Part shown: piece by piece, positions 52,637 through 61,366 of the stretch
Numbering within the stretch: the first letter of the stretch is position 1
How the letters are laid out: each line of letters opens with the position of its first letter
Source of the DNA: Desulfovibrio aminophilus
GTDB taxonomy: Bacteria; Desulfobacterota; Desulfovibrionia; Desulfovibrionales; Desulfovibrionaceae
Assembly: GCF_023660105.1 (NCBI RefSeq)
Contig: NZ_JAMHGA010000037.1
Location: 1 to 64,000, forward strand
Direction: 5' to 3'
DNA length: 64,000 nucleotides
Position numbers and translations under genes: made by a program
Notes under the pieces: model-generated
Databases searched by the model: none
The model's input: the letters and a program-made list of their open reading frames with translations, nothing else
Told to the model about the DNA's origin: nothing

Positions 52637-53368
52637 ATGCTTCTGATGGCCCTCCCGCGAAAGCACACCCAGCCCCTCGGCGACTCCCTGACCACGCCCC
52701 TCTTTCAGGGCTCCGTGGTCCTGCTGGTGATCGACCGGATCAAGCAGGCGCTGATCAACGACGAGCTGAAGCCGGGGGACTACCTCCCCTCGGAATCCGA
52801 GCTGACCCGCAATCTCGGCGTGGGAAAATCGAGCGTCCGCGAGGCCATCAAGATGCTCCAGGCCATGGGCATCCTCGAAGTCCGGCGCGGCCAGGGCACG
52901 AGAATCCGCGAGCACCCCAGCGAGGATGCGCTCAACTCCATGGTTTTCCAGATGATCCTGGCGAAGGGCATCACCAAGGACATGCTCGATCTGCGCAAGA
53001 TGTTCGAACCCGCCTACACGGTCATGGCCATGGCGCGGGCCACCGAGGAGGACATCCGCGAGATCCGGCAGGCGCTGGAGACGTTCGAGAAGGCCGTGAC
53101 GGAAAACAGGCAGAGCTCCAGCGACGACCTCGCCTTTCACATGGCGATCCTGCGGGCCACGCACAATCCCCTGGTCATCCGCGTGGGGGAGACCATGATG
53201 GAGCTGTTCGACGCCTCCATCGAAACGTCCATGCGGACGTTGCCCGAGGTGGCGCTGAAGGACCACAAGGCCATCTTCGAGGCCTTCATTGAGAAGGACG
53301 AGGCCGCGGTCCGCGAGGCCATCCGGGTCAGCTCCAAGAGCTGGGAGACCTCCCTGACCTACAAATAG
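52637..53368 (+). CDS. FadR-subfamily GntR transcriptional regulator (FCD domain)
   Basis: 243 residues. The N-terminal winged helix (~30-95, LPSESELTRNLGVGKSSVRE, ending in RRGQGTRI) is followed by an all-helical FCD domain with the usual Asp/His metal ligands (DLAFHMAILRATHNP, ALKDHKAIFEAF). FCD regulators sense carboxylates such as lactate, gluconate and dicarboxylates, fitting its convergence with a TRAP operon. Start ATG at 52637 or 52646. It ends at a shared terminator with the asparaginase gene. Confidence 0.9.
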   Translation: MLLMALPRKHTQPLGDSLTTPLFQGSVVLLVIDRIKQALINDELKPGDYLPSESELTRNLGVGKSSVREAIKMLQAMGILEVRRGQGTRIREHPSEDALNSMVFQMILAKGITKDMLDLRKMFEPAYTVMAMARATEEDIREIRQALETFEKAVTENRQSSSDDLAFHMAILRATHNPLVIRVGETMMELFDASIETSMRTLPEVALKDHKAIFEAFIEKDEAAVREAIRVSSKSWETSLTYK

Positions 53369-53398
53369 CCGCGCGCTTCGAGCCGGGAACGAAAAACG

Positions 53399-53434
53399 AA
53401 GCCCGCCCCGCCGATATGGCGGGGCGGGCTTTTT
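53399..53434. terminator. Bidirectional terminator between the FadR-type and asparaginase genes
   Basis: A perfect 12-base stem of GCCCGCCCCGCC with its complement (loop GATAT), extended by AA/TT and followed by TTTTT. It serves both convergent genes. Confidence 0.92.
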
Positions 53435-53456
53435 CACGCCGTCGGTTGAAAGCGGG

Positions 53457-54437
53457 TCAGACCGAGAAGGCCTCCCGCAGGGCCTCGGGGGAGTCCACCC
53501 CGGAGGCGAGGAGCACGCACAGCTTGATGCGGGCCTTGTGGCTGCTGTAGTCGTGGCCGGTGATCACGCCGCGCGACTGGAGGTCGCGCACGCCTCCCGG
53601 GAAATCGTAGACCGGATGCACCCGGCCCTGTTCGCAGGTCGTGGTGATGACCACCCGCACGCCCTGGTCCACGGCCCGCTGCACCGCGTCCATGACGAGC
53701 GGGGTCACGTGCCCCCGGCCCAGGCCTTCCAGCACGATGCCCGCGGCCCCGGAATCGACGAGGTAGTCGATGACGCCTCCGGTCGAGCCCAGGCTCGCCT
53801 TGACGATCTCCACCAGGGGAAAGGCCCCGGACGGAGTGTGGCTCCGCTCACGCCGCAGGGGCCGCTGGAACAGATAGCAGCGCCCCTTGTCCACGTAGCC
53901 GAGCTGGCCGTAGCCGAAGGCGGTGAAGGCGTGCATGTTGAAGGCGTGCATTTTTCTCACGTGCTTGGCACAGTAGACGCCCTCGTTGAAGACCACCAGC
54001 ACGCCCAGTCCGGCGCAATCGGGACAGGCGGCGGCCACCACCGCGTCCCGGATGTTGGTGTAGCAATCCGTGCCCTCGTCGCTGGGCGCGCGTTGCGCCC
54101 CCGTGAACACCACGGGACGGTCGCAATCAAGCACCAAATCCATGAAGTACGAGGACTCCTCCAAGGTGTCCGTGCCGTGGGTGACCACGATGCCGAGGAC
54201 ATTCCCGTCGGCCAGGCGCTCCAGAATCCTGGTGCGCAGTTCCAGCAGCTTGTCGAAGTCCATGGCGTTGCTCGGCACCTGGAACACGGACTCCGCCTCG
54301 ACCTCGATGTCCAAGTCCAGCCGGTTCCTGTCCACAAGCCGTTCGCCCGGCATGGCCCCGGAGGTGAACAGTCCCGTCGCCTCGTTCTTCACGCTGGCGA
54401 TGGTGCCTCCGGTGGTCAGGACAATGACTTTTCCCAT
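53457..54437 (-). CDS. L-asparaginase family protein
   Basis: 326 residues. Both catalytic threonine motifs are present: TTGGTIAS (near residues 8-15) and THGTDTLEES (near 87-96), and the C-terminal domain has the usual ITGHDYSSHKARIK. It has no signal peptide, so cytoplasmic (type I-like). It hydrolyses asparagine to aspartate and ammonia, or a related amide. It is last in the TRAP operon, 17 bases from dctM, hinting its substrate enters by that transporter. Confidence 0.9.
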   Translation of the reverse strand: MGKVIVLTTGGTIASVKNEATGLFTSGAMPGERLVDRNRLDLDIEVEAESVFQVPSNAMDFDKLLELRTRILERLADGNVLGIVVTHGTDTLEESSYFMDLVLDCDRPVVFTGAQRAPSDEGTDCYTNIRDAVVAAACPDCAGLGVLVVFNEGVYCAKHVRKMHAFNMHAFTAFGYGQLGYVDKGRCYLFQRPLRRERSHTPSGAFPLVEIVKASLGSTGGVIDYLVDSGAAGIVLEGLGRGHVTPLVMDAVQRAVDQGVRVVITTTCEQGRVHPVYDFPGGVRDLQSRGVITGHDYSSHKARIKLCVLLASGVDSPEALREAFSV

Positions 54438-54453
54438 ATCGTCTCCCTTGCGG

Positions 54454-55716
54454 CTAGAGGAACAAGGTGATCAGTTGCGGCACAAAGGCGAAGACCACCA
54501 GCAGGACGATGTACACCAGCAGGTAGGGCAGGATGTCCCTGACCACCACCTCCAGCTTTTCCTTCGCGATGTTGCAGGCGATGAAGAGGTTCAGGCCCAC
54601 CGGCGGAGTGAACTGCCCCACCGCCAGGGCGATGATGGTGTAGACGCCGAAATAGACCGGATCGATCTGCATGGCCTCGACCACGCCGATGATGGTCGGC
54701 ACGAACAGGACCAGGGCCGCCACGTTGTCCAGGAACGTGCCGATGATGAGCAGCATGAGCAGCACGATGAGCATCACGACGACCTTGCTGTCCGTGACGC
54801 CCATGAGCATGGCCGCGAAATGCTGCGGCACCTGCTCGGCGGTGATGATGTAGCCGAACAGGTTGGCCGTGCCCATGAGGAACATGATCAGGGCCGCGTT
54901 CTCGGCCGTGCTCTTGAATATCCGGTACAGGGACCGGAAGGTCAGGGTCCGGTAGACGAGGAAGCCCACGAGCACGCCGTAGAGACAGGCCACGGCGGCC
55001 GATTCCGTGGCCGTGAACATGCCGGAGTAGATGCCGCCGAGGATGATCAGGGGCATGAGCAGGGCCAGGGTGCTGTCCTTGATCACCCGCGCCATGTCCC
55101 GGCCGGACAGCACCTCCTCGCGCACGAAGCCCCGGCGTCTGGCGATGACGTAGTTCACCGCGATCAGGGCGATGGAGATCAGGATGCCCGGCACGATGCC
55201 GCAGAGGAACATGTTGCCGATGGAGACGCCCGCGATGACGCCGAAGACCACCATGGTCAGGCTCGGCGGGATGATCAGCCCCAGGGCTCCCGAGGCCGCG
55301 ACAACGGCGGCGGAATAGGAGCGGCTGTAACCCCGCTTGACCATCGAGGGGATCATGATCGAGCCGATGGCCGCCGTCGTGGCCGGAGCCGAGCCGGAGA
55401 TGGCGCCGAAAAAGGCCGAGGCCCCCGTGGTGATGTGCGCCAGCCCTCCGGGATAGCGTCCCACCAGCATCGCCGCCAGGGCCACGAGCTTGTCCGAGAT
55501 CTTGGCCTCGGCCATGATGTTGCCCGCCAGCAGGAAGAGCGGAATGGCCATGAAGGGGAAACTGTTGACCCCGTTGAAGACCTTCTGCGGCAGGATGAGG
55601 AACGGCAGATGGCTGCCGAAGTGGAGCGCCGCCAGCGAGGCGACGCCCAGGGATATGGCGATCGGGACGCCGATCACCAACAGGGCGAAGAAGGCGATGA
55701 ACAGAATCGAGACCAT
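54454..55716 (-). CDS. dctM: TRAP transporter large permease DctM
   Basis: 420 residues, about 12 membrane helices, with the DctM conserved features (FPFMAIPLFLLAGNIMAE, TGASAFFGAISGSAPATTAA, LGLIIPPSLTMVVFGV). It is the ion-coupled membrane channel that works with DctQ and the periplasmic DctP. ATG at 55716, after GGGGGAGAGTC. Substrate is set by DctP and is likely an organic acid. Confidence 0.95.
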   Translation of the reverse strand: MVSILFIAFFALLVIGVPIAISLGVASLAALHFGSHLPFLILPQKVFNGVNSFPFMAIPLFLLAGNIMAEAKISDKLVALAAMLVGRYPGGLAHITTGASAFFGAISGSAPATTAAIGSIMIPSMVKRGYSRSYSAAVVAASGALGLIIPPSLTMVVFGVIAGVSIGNMFLCGIVPGILISIALIAVNYVIARRRGFVREEVLSGRDMARVIKDSTLALLMPLIILGGIYSGMFTATESAAVACLYGVLVGFLVYRTLTFRSLYRIFKSTAENAALIMFLMGTANLFGYIITAEQVPQHFAAMLMGVTDSKVVVMLIVLLMLLIIGTFLDNVAALVLFVPTIIGVVEAMQIDPVYFGVYTIIALAVGQFTPPVGLNLFIACNIAKEKLEVVVRDILPYLLVYIVLLVVFAFVPQLITLFL

Positions 55717-55754
55717 GACTCTCCCCCGGTATTATGCGCGCACCGACGCCGCGT

Positions 55755-56213
55755 TCACTTCCTCAGGTCCCGGACCATGTGCTCGAGGACGTACAGGGTC
55801 GAAATCGCCGCGCAGAGCGGGATGGAGAAGACGACGTAGCCCAGCGGGATTCCCGACGCGGGAGACATCTGAAGCATGGAGCGCAGGGTCAGCTTCCAGC
55901 CTTCCTTGAGCAGGACGATGAAGAAAAAGAGCATGAAGCAGTAGCTGACCTGGCGCACGGCGCAGGCCAGGCGCGGCGGGAGGATGCCGACGAGCGCGTC
56001 CACCGCGATGTGCGTCTTGTTGCGCACGGCGATGGTGCAGCCGAGCATCACCACATAGACCATGCTGTAGATGGAGAGTTCCTGCGTCTCGGAGAGCGGA
56101 TGGTTCAGGACGTAGCGGAAGAAGACCTGGACCACCACGAGGACGGTCATGAACGCCAGCGAGATGGCCGACAGGTTCCTGATGAACTCGTTGAGCTTTT
56201 CGAGCATTCTCAT
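55755..56213 (-). CDS. dctQ: TRAP transporter small permease DctQ
   Basis: 152 residues with four hydrophobic helices and the DctQ motif VFFRYVLNHPLSETQELS. It associates with DctM. The ATG at 56213 has AAGGAG six bases upstream; an in-frame TTG two codons further upstream is possible. It lies 38 bases before dctM and about 50 bases after the dehydrogenase gene. Confidence 0.93.
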   Translation of the reverse strand: MRMLEKLNEFIRNLSAISLAFMTVLVVVQVFFRYVLNHPLSETQELSIYSMVYVVMLGCTIAVRNKTHIAVDALVGILPPRLACAVRQVSYCFMLFFFIVLLKEGWKLTLRSMLQMSPASGIPLGYVVFSIPLCAAISTLYVLEHMVRDLRK

Positions 56214-56264
56214 GATCAACTCCTTGCTCCGCCGGCGTCCCGGGACGCCGGCGGAACGCGCGGG

Positions 56265-57341
56265 TCAGTCCGCCAGAAGGGCCTGCAGAACGGCGTCGCC
56301 CATGGCGTCCGTGCCGTGGGAGCCGCCCATGTCCCGGGTGCGGACGACGCCCGCGGCGAGAACCGACCGGACAGCCGCGCCGATGCCCTCGGCGGCGTCC
56401 TTCTCTCCCAGGAAATCGAGCATCATGCGCACGGACTCGATGCTGGCGATGGGATTGACCACGCGCTTGCCCGTGTACTTCGGGGCCGAGCCGTGAATGG
56501 GCTCGAACATGGAGGGGAATTCCCGCTCCGGGTTGATGTTGCCGCCGGCGGCGAAGCCCATGCCGCCCTGGAGCATCGCCCCGAGGTCGGTGATGATGTC
56601 GCCGAAGAGGTTGGAGGCCACGACCACGTCGAACCACTCGGGCTTCTTGACCATCCACATGGTCATGGCGTCCACCAGGGCCTTGTCCGTGGCGATGTCG
56701 GGGTGCGCGGCCGCGACCTCCTGGTAGATCTTGTCCCAGAAGACCATGGAGTAGTTGAGCGCGTTGGACTTGGTGCAGTTGGTGACCATGCCCTTGTAGC
56801 CGGCCTGCCTGCGCTGCTCGGCGAGGTCGAAGGCGTAGCGCATCACGCGCTCGCAACCTCCGCGCGAGAAGATCCCGGTCTGCAGGGCGAAGCCCTCGGG
56901 CTCGTCGGCCTTGAAGAAGGCCCCGGCGCCGCTGTACTCGCCCTCGTTGTTCTCGCGCACCACGACGAAATCGACGGTCTCCGGCGTCGCCGTGCGCACC
57001 GGCGTGTCCACGCCGGGATAGAGCTTGATCGGCCGCAGGTTCACATACTGTTTGAAGCCCTTGCGGATTTCGAGCAGCATGGTCAGCGAGACGTGGTCCG
57101 GCACCTTGCTCTCGTCGCCCACGCAGCCCAGAAAGATGGCGTCGAAACCCTTGAGGATGTCCAGCGCGTGCTCCGGCATCATGCGGCCCTGCGCGAGGTA
57201 ATGGTCGCATCCCCAGTCGAACCGCTTGGAAGCGACGCCGAAGCCGTATTTTCCGGCCGCCGCGTTCAGGATCTTCTCGGCCTCATCCGAAATCTCCGCC
57301 CCGACCCCGTCTCCGGGAATGATCGCGATCTCGTACTGCAT
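56265..57341 (-). CDS. Tartrate/D-malate dehydrogenase-type beta-decarboxylating dehydrogenase
   Basis: 358 residues of the isopropylmalate/isocitrate dehydrogenase superfamily. The [29 protein letters not shown] and [13 protein letters not shown] stretches match the TtuC/DmlA (tartrate, D-malate, 3-isopropylmalate) branch. The metal-binding [14 protein letters not shown] and [11 protein letters not shown] motifs are present. It oxidises and decarboxylates a 2-hydroxy dicarboxylate with NAD+ and divalent metal. It sits between dctP and dctQ, so it likely uses the imported acid. Confidence 0.88.
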   Translation of the reverse strand: MQYEIAIIPGDGVGAEISDEAEKILNAAAGKYGFGVASKRFDWGCDHYLAQGRMMPEHALDILKGFDAIFLGCVGDESKVPDHVSLTMLLEIRKGFKQYVNLRPIKLYPGVDTPVRTATPETVDFVVVRENNEGEYSGAGAFFKADEPEGFALQTGIFSRGGCERVMRYAFDLAEQRRQAGYKGMVTNCTKSNALNYSMVFWDKIYQEVAAAHPDIATDKALVDAMTMWMVKKPEWFDVVVASNLFGDIITDLGAMLQGGMGFAAGGNINPEREFPSMFEPIHGSAPKYTGKRVVNPIASIESVRMMLDFLGEKDAAEGIGAAVRSVLAAGVVRTRDMGGSHGTDAMGDAVLQALLAD

Positions 57342-57467
57342 CTCCGAATCCTCTTGTTGTTCTCCGGCCTGAAAAGCAGGCATTCCGCTCCGATCCGGCA
57401 AGGCTGTTGTCCGGGAGCGCCGACGCGCCCCCGGACAAGCCCCTCGCGGAAAGCCGGTGAATGCGCC

Positions 57468-58451
57468 CTATTGCAGGGCCTTCTCGATATCCTCGATGAT
57501 GCCCGCGTCCAGCTTCTTCTTGTAGGCGGCGATCACCGGCTTGACCTTCTCACGGAACGGCTTCTTGTCCACGTCGATGACTTCCATCCCGTGAGCCTTC
57601 ACTTCCTTCCACTGCTCGTTCTCCAACTCCTCGACCATCTTCGTATGCACCGGGCCGAGCTCGCGGGCGGTCTCCAGAATGGCCGTCCGGTACTCCTGGG
57701 GCATGCCGTCCAGCAGCGCCTTGTTCATGATCAGCGGCGAGGACATGTGGATGTGCCCGGTGCGGGAGGCGTACTTCTGAACCTCATAGAACTTCTGGGT
57801 CAGGATGTGGGCCGGGGGATTCTCCTGGCCGTCCACGGTGCCCAGCTGAAGGGCGGAATAGAGTTCGCCGAAGGAGACGACCGTGGGACCGGCGCCCAGG
57901 GCCTTGAAAGTCTCCACGAAGACCTCGCCTTCGGGAACGCGGATCTTCATGCCCTTGAGATCATCAGGGGTCTTGATGGGGCGCTTGTTGTTCGTGATGT
58001 GGCGCATGCCGTTCTCCCACCAACCGATGACCACGGCCCCGTGCGGCTCCAGCTCCTTGGCCAGGCGGGCGCCGATGGGACCGTCGAGCACCTTGCGCAC
58101 GTCGGACAGGTCATTGAACAGGAACGGCAGGTTCAGGATGCCCATGTTCGGCACCCAGTTGGAAAGGACCGTATCCGACGCGAGCACCATGTCGTGGGTT
58201 CCGACCATGACGCCCTCCACGGACTCCAGCTGCTTGCCGAGCTGGTCCGCGGGAAACACGTCGATCTGCACCTTGCCGCCGGTCCGCTCCGCCACCTTCT
58301 TCGCGAAGAGGGTGCAGATGGTCTGGTAGTGGTGCGAGGGCGCGCCCGTGTGCCCCAACTTCAGGCGATACGTATCCGCGGCCCCGGCGACGCCGGAAAA
58401 AGCCAGACCGAGGAAGGCCACCGAAGCCCAAACGACAATCAGTTTCTTCAT
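57468..58451 (-). CDS. dctP: TRAP transporter periplasmic solute-binding protein DctP
   Basis: 327 residues with a Sec signal (MKKLIVVWASVAFLGLAFSG, cleavage near AGA-ADT). The mature protein has the DctP fold (LKLGHTGAPSHHYQTICTLF, then GKVQIDVFPADQLG and the conserved Arg in LKGMKIRVPEG). It binds a carboxylate in the periplasm and delivers it to DctQM. GAGGAG seven bases before the ATG at 58451. First gene of the operon. Confidence 0.93.
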   Translation of the reverse strand: MKKLIVVWASVAFLGLAFSGVAGAADTYRLKLGHTGAPSHHYQTICTLFAKKVAERTGGKVQIDVFPADQLGKQLESVEGVMVGTHDMVLASDTVLSNWVPNMGILNLPFLFNDLSDVRKVLDGPIGARLAKELEPHGAVVIGWWENGMRHITNNKRPIKTPDDLKGMKIRVPEGEVFVETFKALGAGPTVVSFGELYSALQLGTVDGQENPPAHILTQKFYEVQKYASRTGHIHMSSPLIMNKALLDGMPQEYRTAILETARELGPVHTKMVEELENEQWKEVKAHGMEVIDVDKKPFREKVKPVIAAYKKKLDAGIIEDIEKALQ

Positions 58452-58590
58452 GGGACATCTCCTCTTCGCCGAAGGTTGCTTTCTCCACTGCCGCCGCCCA
58501 GCCGTTTTCCGGCCTGGGCCGGGGCCGCCGGCCCGATCACGATGCGATTTTGGCAAAGCCTACGCCGCGAGACTTCCGACGTCAATATAT

Positions 58591-58604
58591 ATGTCAACAG
58601 ACAT
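58591..58604. promoter_or_regulatory. Candidate operator upstream of dctP (inverted repeat)
   Basis: ATGTC-AACA-GACAT is a perfect 5-base inverted repeat about 140 bases before dctP, in an AT-rich stretch between divergent dctP and modC. Its right half extends as ACAGACAT, also present in the FadR-type gene's promoter. A TTGACA (58592-58597, minus strand) overlaps it, so binding could block dctP transcription. Confidence 0.5.
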
Positions 58605-58752
58605 CATATGTTTCCCAAAATACCCGCACCCCCGAAATCGCGACCGTCACCAAAAATCTCCTTTCCGTGTGACGTTGGACTTCCCCCATGCGCCGTGCAA
58701 CATGGTTCAATCACGCATTTCCCCGGCCTCGCCGGGGCCGCGAGGGCCGCGC

Positions 58753-59544
58753 ATGTTCATGGACGCCGAGAAACAAACCGTCCCGGGATCGACCGGCCAG
58801 GGTCTGGCCGCTCGCCTGGTCAAGCGCCTGGAACGTTTCGTCATCGACGTGGACATCCGCTGCCCGGCCGGAAGGCTGCTGGCGGTGGTGGGCCCCTCGG
58901 GAGCGGGCAAGACCCGCCTGCTGCGCTGTCTGGCCGGACTGGAGCAGCCGGACGAGGGCCGCATCCTGGTGGACGGAGAGTGCTGGCTGGACACCGCCGC
59001 GCGCCGCCGTCTGCCGCCCCAGCGCCGCTCGGCCGGTCTGCTCTTCCAGGAATACGGCCTGTTCCCGCACATGACCGTGCGCGAAAACGTGGCCTTCGCG
59101 GCCCATCCGGCCTGCGACGTGGACGGGCTGCTGGCGACCTTCGGCATCGCGGAGTTGCGCGCCCGCAAGCCCGCCGCGCTCTCCGGCGGCGAACGCCAGC
59201 GGGCGGCGCTCTGCCAGGCCATCGCCCGCCGCCCCCGGCTTCTGCTCCTGGACGAACCCTTTTCGGCCCTGGACATGGAGAACCGCTTCGCCCTGCGGGC
59301 CGAACTCCTGCGCCTCAAGGAGGCCTGGGGCATGCCCATGCTCTACGTGACGCACGACCTGTCCGACGCCCTGGCCGTGGGCGACGAGGTCCTGGCCCTG
59401 CGCGAAGGCCGCGCCGATCCGTCCTGGCTCGAACGCCAGACCGGGCTGCTGCGGCGCGACCAGGACCGCCTCCGCCGACGGCTCGGACCCCGGCCCGAGG
59501 CATCTCCGCCCTCCCCTTCCCCGACAACAAGGAGCCATCCATGA
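58753..59544 (+). CDS. Molybdate/tungstate-type ABC transporter ATPase (ModC/TupC-like)
   Basis: About 263 residues. Walker A GPSGAGKTRLLRCLAG, Q-loop LLFQEYGLFPHMTV, signature LSGGERQRAALCQA, Walker B LLLLDEPFSALD, and H-loop YVTHDLSD are all present. It lacks the long C-terminal MOP domain typical of classic ModC. Start ATG at 58753 or 58759. The stop overlaps the next ATG as ATGA. It powers import with the next two genes; molybdate versus tungstate cannot be distinguished. Confidence 0.86.
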   Translation: MFMDAEKQTVPGSTGQGLAARLVKRLERFVIDVDIRCPAGRLLAVVGPSGAGKTRLLRCLAGLEQPDEGRILVDGECWLDTAARRRLPPQRRSAGLLFQEYGLFPHMTVRENVAFAAHPACDVDGLLATFGIAELRARKPAALSGGERQRAALCQAIARRPRLLLLDEPFSALDMENRFALRAELLRLKEAWGMPMLYVTHDLSDALAVGDEVLALREGRADPSWLERQTGLLRRDQDRLRRRLGPRPEASPPSPSPTTRSHP

Positions 59545-60266
59545 AACGCATCACGCTGCTGTTCTGCCTCTGCCTCGCCCTGGCCTGCGGCCCGGCCTTC
59601 GCCGCCGACACCCTGACCCTGGCGTCCGGGGCCGGATACAAGAAGATGGTCGAGGAGCTGGCCGCGACCTTCGAGAAGGAGACCGGAATCACGGTCGAAC
59701 GGCTGTACGGCAACATGGGCCAGGTCAGCGGCATGGCCCGGGAGAGCGGCAAGGTGGACATCGTGGCCGGGGACAAGCGCTACCTCGACGGCACGGACCT
59801 GGCCTTCGCCGGGGAGACGGTCATCGGCAAGGGCCGCCTCGTGCTGGCCGTGACCAAGGGCGCTCCGGTGGCGGCCCTCAAGGACTTGGCCAAGCCCGAG
59901 GTCAAGCGCGTGGCCATGCCCGACGCCCAGAAGGCGATCTACGGCCGGGCCGCCGACGAATACATGGAGTCCACGGGAAGCCGCGCCGCGCTCAAGGACA
60001 AGCTCATCGTGGTGGGGACCGTGCCCCAGGTCTCGGCCTACGTGCTCAGCGGCGAGGTGGATGCGGGCTTCATCAACCTCACCGACGCCCTGGCCATCAA
60101 GGACAAGGTGGAGCGCATCCTGACCGTGGACGAGTCGGCCTACAAGCCGATCCTCATCGTGGCCAAGCCCCTGGCCCAGGCCCCGCACGCCAAGGCCGTG
60201 GAGCGCTTCACGGCCTTCCTCGGCAGCAAGGCCGCCCGGGACATCGCGGCGCGGCACGGGCTCTAG
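59541..60266 (+). CDS. ModA/TupA-like oxyanion-binding protein
   Basis: 241 residues with a signal peptide (MKRITLLFCLCLALACGPAFA). The mature protein begins LTLASGAGYKKMVEELAATF, characteristic of molybdate/tungstate receptors, and contains KVDIVAGDKRYL and GEVDAGFINLTDA. It captures molybdate or tungstate (needed for formate dehydrogenases in this group). ATG overlaps modC's stop. The Cys in LACGPAFA could mark a lipoprotein instead; the AFA-AD cleavage is more likely. Confidence 0.87.
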   Translation: MKRITLLFCLCLALACGPAFAADTLTLASGAGYKKMVEELAATFEKETGITVERLYGNMGQVSGMARESGKVDIVAGDKRYLDGTDLAFAGETVIGKGRLVLAVTKGAPVAALKDLAKPEVKRVAMPDAQKAIYGRAADEYMESTGSRAALKDKLIVVGTVPQVSAYVLSGEVDAGFINLTDALAIKDKVERILTVDESAYKPILIVAKPLAQAPHAKAVERFTAFLGSKAARDIAARHGL

Positions 60267-60273
60267 CCGATAC

Positions 60274-60975
60274 ATGGCGATCTGGAGCGCGCTGGCCGGC
60301 GAGGGCGCACTCGGGCCGATCTGGCTCAGTCTGCGGGTGGCCCTCGTCAGTCTGCCGCTCTTCGCCGTCTCCGGCGTGGCCCTGGGCTGGCTGCTGGCCA
60401 GGCGGCGCAACCGGCTCACCGCCGCGCTGGACTTCCTGGTCTCCCTGCCGCTGGTCTTCCCGCCCATCGCCACGGGCTTCCTGCTGCTCCTGGCCCTGGG
60501 ACGCCGCAGCCCCGTGGGCCACGCGCTCGAATCCGTCTTCGGCCTGGAACTCATCTTCAGCTTCTGGGGCGTGACCCTGGCCTCTTTCGTGGCCGGGCTG
60601 CCCCTGGCGGTCAAGCCGGTGCAGACCGCGATCCGGGCCGAAACCCTGCAGCTCGTGGACGCGGCCTACGTGCTCGGAAAATCGCCGCTGACGACCTTCT
60701 TCCGGGTGGTCCTGCCGAACATCAGGAGCAGCGTGCTCGTGGCCGTATTCCTGGCCTTCGGCCGCTCCCTGGGCGAGGTGGGGGTGACGCTCATGCTCGG
60801 GGGCAACATCGTGGGCAAGACCAACACCGTCTCGCTGGAGATCTACAACGCGGTCTTCACCGGGGACTACGACCGGGCCCTGGCCCTGACCGCGCTGCTC
60901 GGCGGCTGCTCGCTGGGCATGCTCTGGCTGGTGCGGCGCGCGGGAGGGGTCGCGCGGGACGGAAACGGACGCTGA
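60274..60975 (+). CDS. ModB/TupB-like ABC permease
   Basis: 233 residues, five to six hydrophobic helices, with the BPD EAA loop segment QLVDAAYVLGKSPLTTFFR and the ModB-type GRSLGEVGVTLMLGGNI. It forms the membrane channel for the ATPase and binding protein encoded just upstream. It begins seven bases after the binding-protein stop with a weak ribosome site, consistent with coupling. Confidence 0.88.
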   Translation: MAIWSALAGEGALGPIWLSLRVALVSLPLFAVSGVALGWLLARRRNRLTAALDFLVSLPLVFPPIATGFLLLLALGRRSPVGHALESVFGLELIFSFWGVTLASFVAGLPLAVKPVQTAIRAETLQLVDAAYVLGKSPLTTFFRVVLPNIRSSVLVAVFLAFGRSLGEVGVTLMLGGNIVGKTNTVSLEIYNAVFTGDYDRALALTALLGGCSLGMLWLVRRAGGVARDGNGR

Positions 60976-61002
60976 CCTGTCGCCGGGGCCGGGGAACGGC
61001 TG

Positions 61003-61254
61003 CTACTCGGAGCAGGTTCCCTTGCCGCTGCAAAGCAGGCTCAGGCGCTGGAGCACGTCGGAACAGTGTCCGTTGAAGTCGCAGGAGAGGGAGTGAAAGC
61101 TCTCGATCTTCTGCAGAAGATCCTCGGGCGGCGGCTTGACCAGAGAGCAGAATTCCTCGAACTCCTCGTCCGAGATGTGCTCGATCCAGCCGAGCAGCTC
61201 GTAGACCACGTCCTTGATGCCCAGAAGCTTTTCGATGGCCTCGATGCGGTGCAT
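61003..61254 (-). CDS. Small cysteine-containing conserved hypothetical protein
   Basis: 83 residues, mostly helical, acidic in the middle (SDEEFEEFCSLVKP). Five Cys are seen: one in EEFCSLV and four near the end (SCDFNGHC, LLCSGKGTC), spaced C-x6-C-x10-C-x5-C, which could bind a metal. GGAGGAG precedes the ATG at 61254. It follows HU on the minus strand but a hairpin separates them. I do not recognise it. Confidence 0.7.
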   Translation of the reverse strand: MHRIEAIEKLLGIKDVVYELLGWIEHISDEEFEEFCSLVKPPPEDLLQKIESFHSLSCDFNGHCSDVLQRLSLLCSGKGTCSE

Positions 61255-61273
61255 GGGAGCTCCTCCACCGCCC

Positions 61274-61303
61274 AAAAGGAGGGCGGGTCCAGAAGGACCC
61301 GCC
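61274..61303 (-). terminator. Candidate terminator of HU gene
   Basis: A perfect 9-base stem GGCGGGTCC with GGACCCGCC around TTCT (minus strand), followed by CTCCTTTTGGG. The T-run is short, so this may be partial. Two further weak hairpins lie between it and the HU stop. Confidence 0.45.
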
Positions 61304-61366
61304 TCATGCCCCCGAAAGAGTGGCCCTTCGGGTGCCAGCCTTACCCCAAAAAAGGGGCTGGAGCAA

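Noticed and set aside
58600-58752. Possible molybdenum-cofactor riboswitch or ModE site before the modC-type gene
   Set aside because: I looked for conserved stem patterns and the ModE-like palindrome; only a small CCCCGGC/GCCGGGG hairpin (58721-58737) is present, not enough to call.
55734-60266. Very long plus-strand open frame (over 1500 codons) running antisense to the TRAP operon
   Set aside because: It is a by-product of high G+C; it covers dctQ, the dehydrogenase, dctP and the divergent intergenic region. The only real coding part is the ModA-type gene at its end.
61321-61366. CCCC-AAAAAA-GGGG hairpin right after HU
   Set aside because: Four-base stem with an A/T loop is too weak to call a terminator; the 9-base stem at 61282-61303 is better.
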